Part shown: in pieces, positions 58,289 through 61,966 of the stretch
How positions within the stretch are numbered: position 1 is the stretch's first letter
Layout: every line of letters begins with the position of its first letter
DNA from: Fidelibacterota bacterium
GTDB taxonomy: Bacteria > Fidelibacterota > Marinisomatia > Marinisomatales > TCS55
DNA length: 61,966 nt
Assembly: GCA_012964665.1 (NCBI GenBank)
Contig: DTTO01000038.1
Coordinates: 1 to 61,966, forward strand
Direction of reading: 5' to 3'
Notes under the pieces: generated by a model
The model's database searches: none
The model's input: the letters and a program-made list of their open reading frames with translations, nothing else
What the model was told of the DNA's origin: nothing
Translations under genes and position numbers: made by a program

Positions 58289-60507
58289 AATAGTGAAACG
58301 GGATTTACATCAACAATCAAGCGAATATTCCCCGGTAATTTTAACGCATCCCCATTGTATATAATATTCTTGCAAAATTGATGAAGCTTATATCCATTGG
58401 GATCTATTTTCTTTTGGGATTTTATCACAATTTGCATTCGGTAATGATTATATAATTTTTCCCTATAACAAAAAGCGGGGCCTAGAAAACCAATTCCTTT
58501 GGGTGGATTCCCCAGTTTTTCCCTCAAGATTTTGGTTGCTCTTTCTACCGCATTTTTATTCTTACCCGATATTTCCAAACGGATCATCCAACTAAAAGGA
58601 GGATAATCCAATGCTTTTCGTTCATTAAGACAAATATCATAATATTTTTTCAACTCTAGTTGAGCAGCACATTGAATAACTGGGTTCCCGGGGTTATAAG
58701 TCTGAATGACTACTTCCCCTGGGATATGGCCACGACCTGACCGACCTGCTGACTGATAGATTAATTGAAATACGCGTTCTCCGGCTCTGAAATCAGGAAT
58801 ATATAGCCCCGTATCTCCATTAATAATCCCAACTAACGTTACATTGGCAAAATCTAATCCCTTAGCAATCATTTGAGTCCCCAATAAAATGTCTATTTTT
58901 CTATCAGAAAACTTCTGTAGCACGTTGGTTATATTAACACCTGATTTTGCTGTATCCTGATCAAGACGTTCGATTTGAGCATTCGGGAATTGTTGAGTTA
59001 ATTGATCTTCAACTTTTTGTGTTCCTGCCCCAGCCAATTGAATATCGAAGCTTCGACATTCCTTACATTTGGATGGTATTTGTTTTTCAATATGATTACA
59101 AAAATGACATTGTATATATTCCCCGATTCGATGATAAGCTAGTGCCACATTGCAATTAGGACACATTTCAACCTCTCCGCAATCCATACAACGCAATACA
59201 GGTGCGAAACCACGCCGATTATGCAATAGTATTACTTGTTCTTTTTTCTCAATCCTCTCGGCAATTTTGCCTAAAAGAATTTTGGAGAATAAGGATCCAT
59301 ATATTTTTGTTTTTTCAGATTCTTTAATTAAATCTACAATATGAACACTTGGATATTTAGCGCCACCAAAACGTTCGGGGAGATGAATATATTCAAATTT
59401 TCCTTTAATATGATTATAATATGATTCAAGGCTAGGAGTTGCACTGGCTAGTACCACAACCGCATTATGAATTTTCCCGCGCATAAGTGATACATCTCTA
59501 GCATGATATCTAGGATCTCGTGAATCCTGTTTATAAGAACTTTCTTGTTCTTCATCTACTACAATTAAACCTAAATCTTTGAGAGGGGTAAAAATGGCTG
59601 AACGGGCACCAATAACAACTTTATAATATCCAGCACAAATTCTTTTCCATACCCAGGCTCTGGCAGACTGACTCAATTTTGAATGCCACAAAGCGACTGC
59701 ATCTCCAAATACAGCCTGAAAACGTCCAGCAATTTGTGGAGTTAAAGATATTTCAGGGAGCAGGATAATCACTGTTTTATTTTGATCCAGCGTATGACGA
59801 ACGGCCTCAATATATATTTCAGTCTTTCCACTACCAGTCACGCCATGCAATAAAAAAGGATTAAATTGGTTTTTATCAAGCCTTTCACATATTTTATTGA
59901 TAGCCTGATTTTGAAAATCTGTAAATCGAATTTTTTTATGTATAGGTTTAAAGGAAAATTCGGTCAAATCTGGTATAATCGGTTTTTCTTTCATTTCTAT
60001 CAAATTCTTTTCAATCAGTTTTCTACATACGTTAGCCGGGTTTGATGAAAATTCATTTAATGAGTTGACCGATACAAAACTTTCCTGATTTTGGAGATGA
60101 TGAACAATCGCACTTTGTGCTTTGGCTTGTTTTGGCAATTCTGATTTTCGTCCAGTGGCTTTTACCATCATTTGGACTTTAGGTTTATACCGAGTGGATA
60201 AATTGGATGGAAGAGCAGTCTTTGCCGCAATACCAAGTGGGGTATAATAATATTCTGCAAGCCAATTGATTAATTTCCATAAAGTTGGATCTAGAACTGG
60301 TTGATCATCAACCAGTGATTCAATCGGGCGAATATGTCCCTTGAATTCAGATATTTTTTTTATTTTAACAACAATCCCTTGAGCTTTTCGGCGACCAAAC
60401 ATAGCCTTCACGCGCATTCCAACAGCAACTTTGCCCGATAGCGATTTAGGGATTTTGTAAGAAAAAATTTGATAACTCGAGATTGGGAAAGAAACGTCAG
60501 CAAACAT
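58285..60507 (-). CDS. priA: Replication restart helicase
   Basis: A 740-residue DEAH-type 3'-5' helicase that restarts stalled forks. An N-terminal DNA-binding domain (about 1-105) precedes a helicase core with Walker A HGVTGSGKTE, DEEQ in IVVDEEQESS and conserved LLHNRRGFAP. Eight zinc-binding Cys follow (CMDCGEVEMCPNC, CHFCNH, CKEC), then LGTQMIAKGLDF. The ATG at 60507 is chosen over a TTG at 60513. The 3' end overlaps the barrel gene by ATGA. Confidence 0.95.
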   Translation of the reverse strand: MFADVSFPISSYQIFSYKIPKSLSGKVAVGMRVKAMFGRRKAQGIVVKIKKISEFKGHIRPIESLVDDQPVLDPTLWKLINWLAEYYYTPLGIAAKTALPSNLSTRYKPKVQMMVKATGRKSELPKQAKAQSAIVHHLQNQESFVSVNSLNEFSSNPANVCRKLIEKNLIEMKEKPIIPDLTEFSFKPIHKKIRFTDFQNQAINKICERLDKNQFNPFLLHGVTGSGKTEIYIEAVRHTLDQNKTVIILLPEISLTPQIAGRFQAVFGDAVALWHSKLSQSARAWVWKRICAGYYKVVIGARSAIFTPLKDLGLIVVDEEQESSYKQDSRDPRYHARDVSLMRGKIHNAVVVLASATPSLESYYNHIKGKFEYIHLPERFGGAKYPSVHIVDLIKESEKTKIYGSLFSKILLGKIAERIEKKEQVILLHNRRGFAPVLRCMDCGEVEMCPNCNVALAYHRIGEYIQCHFCNHIEKQIPSKCKECRSFDIQLAGAGTQKVEDQLTQQFPNAQIERLDQDTAKSGVNITNVLQKFSDRKIDILLGTQMIAKGLDFANVTLVGIINGDTGLYIPDFRAGERVFQLIYQSAGRSGRGHIPGEVVIQTYNPGNPVIQCAAQLELKKYYDICLNERKALDYPPFSWMIRLEISGKNKNAVERATKILREKLGNPPKGIGFLGPAFCYREKLYNHYRMQIVIKSQKKIDPNGYKLHQFCKNIIYNGDALKLPGNIRLIVDVNPVSLL

Positions 60508-60557
60508 AGACAATGAAAATACCGGATGGGTTATTCTCCCGGCAACCGATAGTTTTA

Positions 60558-61966
60558 TTATCGATCAATAAAATCCTGGTAGGTTTTCTGGAGCTTCGCA
60601 CGTCCTTTATCAAATAGAAACTGGTTAACTGAATCGGACACAAAATTATTTAAATATGTCACGGACTTAGAATCATGGTCATAAATAACAGATTGTTCTT
60701 CCTCAATCAAACCAAAACCATGATTAAATGTATAAAAGGCATTTCCATATACGTTATTTAGTAAATCTCTTGAAAAAATAAATCCATTATAATTTAAATC
60801 AAATTGATTTAAAATTGTTTTGGCCAAATCTGTTTGGCTGCCAATGACAGATATTTTTTTTCCCCTCCACTTTTTTCCTAAAGGATCGCCATAAATAAAT
60901 AAAGGGATATGATACCTCCGCGGATAGCGGTTATGCCCATCTCCCATTCTAAAACCATGATCGGAAATAAAAATAAAAATGGTATTTTGAAAGTAGGGCT
61001 CCTCTTTAATTGACGACATAAAACGTCCTACAGATTCATCAGTATAAATGATTGAATTTTTATACAATGTTTGTCTGTCTTCTCCCTTCAAAATTGGGTC
61101 TGTTGGGACTTCAAATGGTTCATGGCTTGATAGAGTGAGAATTGTAGCAAAAAAGGGTTCAGTTAATTTTATTAATTCACTTAATGATTTTTTAAACATA
61201 ATGTGATCATGTGCGCCCCATTTTGAATTCATATCCTTTTTGTCAAAATCATTTTTATCAATAATTTGGTTAAACCCGGCATTTAAAAGATAAGATTTAA
61301 TGTTGGCGAATTCTGATTCCCCTCCATAAAAAAACACTGTTTCATACTTATTATTTAAAAACTGTTTTGGCAAAAATGAAAGTTTAGCTGCTTTATCAGG
61401 TTGTTTTACAAGTGATATTAATGGCAGAGAAGGATACCCGCTTAAAATAGACACAATCCCTCGGTCAGTTCTCGTTTCCGTAGCAAAAATTCGATCAAAT
61501 AAAAGTCCATTCTTAATAAGGCGATCCATATTGGCGGTATATTTATTTCTACCACCCATACTTTCGAAGAGTTCGGCTGCAACACCTTCTAAAACTATCA
61601 AAACAACATTAGGTTTTTGTATCGAAAATATTTTGGGGGTATTTGTATATGTTTGTTTTGATTCCCTAAACTTGCTTTCAATTTCATCGGCAGTAAAAAA
61701 TTGATAAGGGTTTTCATGGTCTTTCCTCGAATAACTATAAATCAGATTCCAAACTGTGTTGACTGCTGTCGCATTTAGAGTTGGATTATTGGAATAATAG
61801 GCAAAACTCTGATTAATTGGTGCGAGTTGAATACCTCCCCGTATACAAACTGCAAAAACGATAAGAGCTGTAATTGCTATACCACCATTTTTAATTAATA
61901 TTTTTCCGTTCAGTCCAGAGGAAATGTTTGAAAAATTCTGAAACTTACCCGCGATATGCAACCCCC
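60558..61966 (-). CDS. LtaS-like sulfatase-fold membrane phosphotransferase, partial at window edge
   Basis: At least 467 C-terminal residues of an alkaline-phosphatase/sulfatase superfamily enzyme; the frame is open to the right edge, and full-length LtaS-type proteins have ~600-650 residues with four to five helices before the catalytic domain. One membrane helix (about 23-41 of the visible part) remains. The catalytic domain shows NVVLIVLEGV (metal Glu), ATETRTDRG with the nucleophile Thr, and IFISDHGFRMGDGHN (metal Asp and His). In Gram-negatives these enzymes modify lipids or glycans with phosphoglycerol or phosphoethanolamine. The substrate is unresolved. Confidence 0.85.
   Translation of the reverse strand, partial: GLHIAGKFQNFSNISSGLNGKILIKNGGIAITALIVFAVCIRGGIQLAPINQSFAYYSNNPTLNATAVNTVWNLIYSYSRKDHENPYQFFTADEIESKFRESKQTYTNTPKIFSIQKPNVVLIVLEGVAAELFESMGGRNKYTANMDRLIKNGLLFDRIFATETRTDRGIVSILSGYPSLPLISLVKQPDKAAKLSFLPKQFLNNKYETVFFYGGESEFANIKSYLLNAGFNQIIDKNDFDKKDMNSKWGAHDHIMFKKSLSELIKLTEPFFATILTLSSHEPFEVPTDPILKGEDRQTLYKNSIIYTDESVGRFMSSIKEEPYFQNTIFIFISDHGFRMGDGHNRYPRRYHIPLFIYGDPLGKKWRGKKISVIGSQTDLAKTILNQFDLNYNGFIFSRDLLNNVYGNAFYTFNHGFGLIEEEQSVIYDHDSKSVTYLNNFVSDSVNQFLFDKGRAKLQKTYQDFIDR

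Noticed and set aside
1-61966. CRISPR arrays, insertion sequences, integrases or prophage genes
   Set aside because: I looked for spaced repeats and transposase or integrase motifs and saw none; the only large repeat is the plsC tandem duplication.

Overview
The window is gene-dense, AT-rich chromosomal DNA from a diderm (LPS-making) bacterium. I infer a member of the Fibrobacteres-Chlorobi-Bacteroidetes (FCB) neighbourhood, possibly a marine lineage such as Marinimicrobia. The reasons are an LpxC-FabZ fusion, a Bacteroidetes-style TonB receptor with an N-terminal carboxypeptidase-regulatory-like domain, PorV/PorQ-like barrels, a type II glutamine synthetase, and some promoters resembling the Bacteroidetes TTTG/TAnnTTTG pattern. 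This placement is inference: there is no rRNA in the window. Almost all sequence is coding. Gaps are short (none above about 220 bases after start correction), and 1-8 nt gene overlaps are common. No CRISPR array, rRNA, phage or insertion sequence was seen.

Layout. 1-4.1 kb: the end of a nucleotide-sugar epimerase, trmL, an FAD oxidase with a DUF971 protein, tRNA-Val abutting a P1-family peptidase, and a probable DUF3228 protein. 4.1-7.1 kb: a large TonB-dependent receptor. 7.2-14.5 kb (minus strand): a long run of solo DNA methyltransferase, yqeY, cvpA, dnaG, two exported proteins of unknown role, galE and a deoxynucleoside kinase, followed by a CAU-anticodon tRNA and an SRAP/HMCES-type protein. 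14.6-16 kb: an ArsC-like phosphatase and rfbA. 16.1-21 kb: a lexA / imuB-like / dnaE2 SOS mutagenesis cassette with a candidate operator. 21-29.2 kb (plus strand): an M23 peptidase, rhomboid, lipoprotein hydrolase, then a nucleoside salvage block (cdd, udk, tdk, CNT transporter, adk, coaE). 29.2-32.1 kb: nfeD-floA membrane quality-control genes. 32.2-34.3 kb: an LpxL-like acyltransferase, tsaC and a DUF3108 protein. 34.4-44.4 kb (minus strand): the envelope cluster uppS-bamA-skp-lpxD-lpxC/fabZ-lpxA-(barrel)-dxr-rseP. 44.5-47.8 kb: a cysteine-free Mrp ATPase operon, two divergent ferredoxins and a kinase remnant. 47.8-52.5 kb: marR, mutY, a tandemly duplicated plsC pair, a HAD phosphatase and small redox/membrane genes. 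52.5-62 kb: csaA, a Staphylococcus/Bacillus-type lipase, a cytochrome c-copper monooxygenase-like lipoprotein, glnII with an Lrp-type regulator, a barrel protein, priA and a truncated LtaS-like sulfatase-fold enzyme.

Most of the window is housekeeping. The parts that stand out are: the SOS cassette, whose Y-family protein has lost all four catalytic acidic residues and whose promoter carries an 11-bp-spaced repeat; the plsC duplication, with readable breakpoints and a sharp 100%-identity block that suggests gene conversion; a tRNA gene ending 2 nt before a start codon; a solo methyltransferase with an atypical DPPE motif at the head of the dnaG operon; an Mrp ATPase without a single cysteine; and the cytochrome c-copper monooxygenase fusion. 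All functions are read from sequence motifs recalled from memory. No database search was run.
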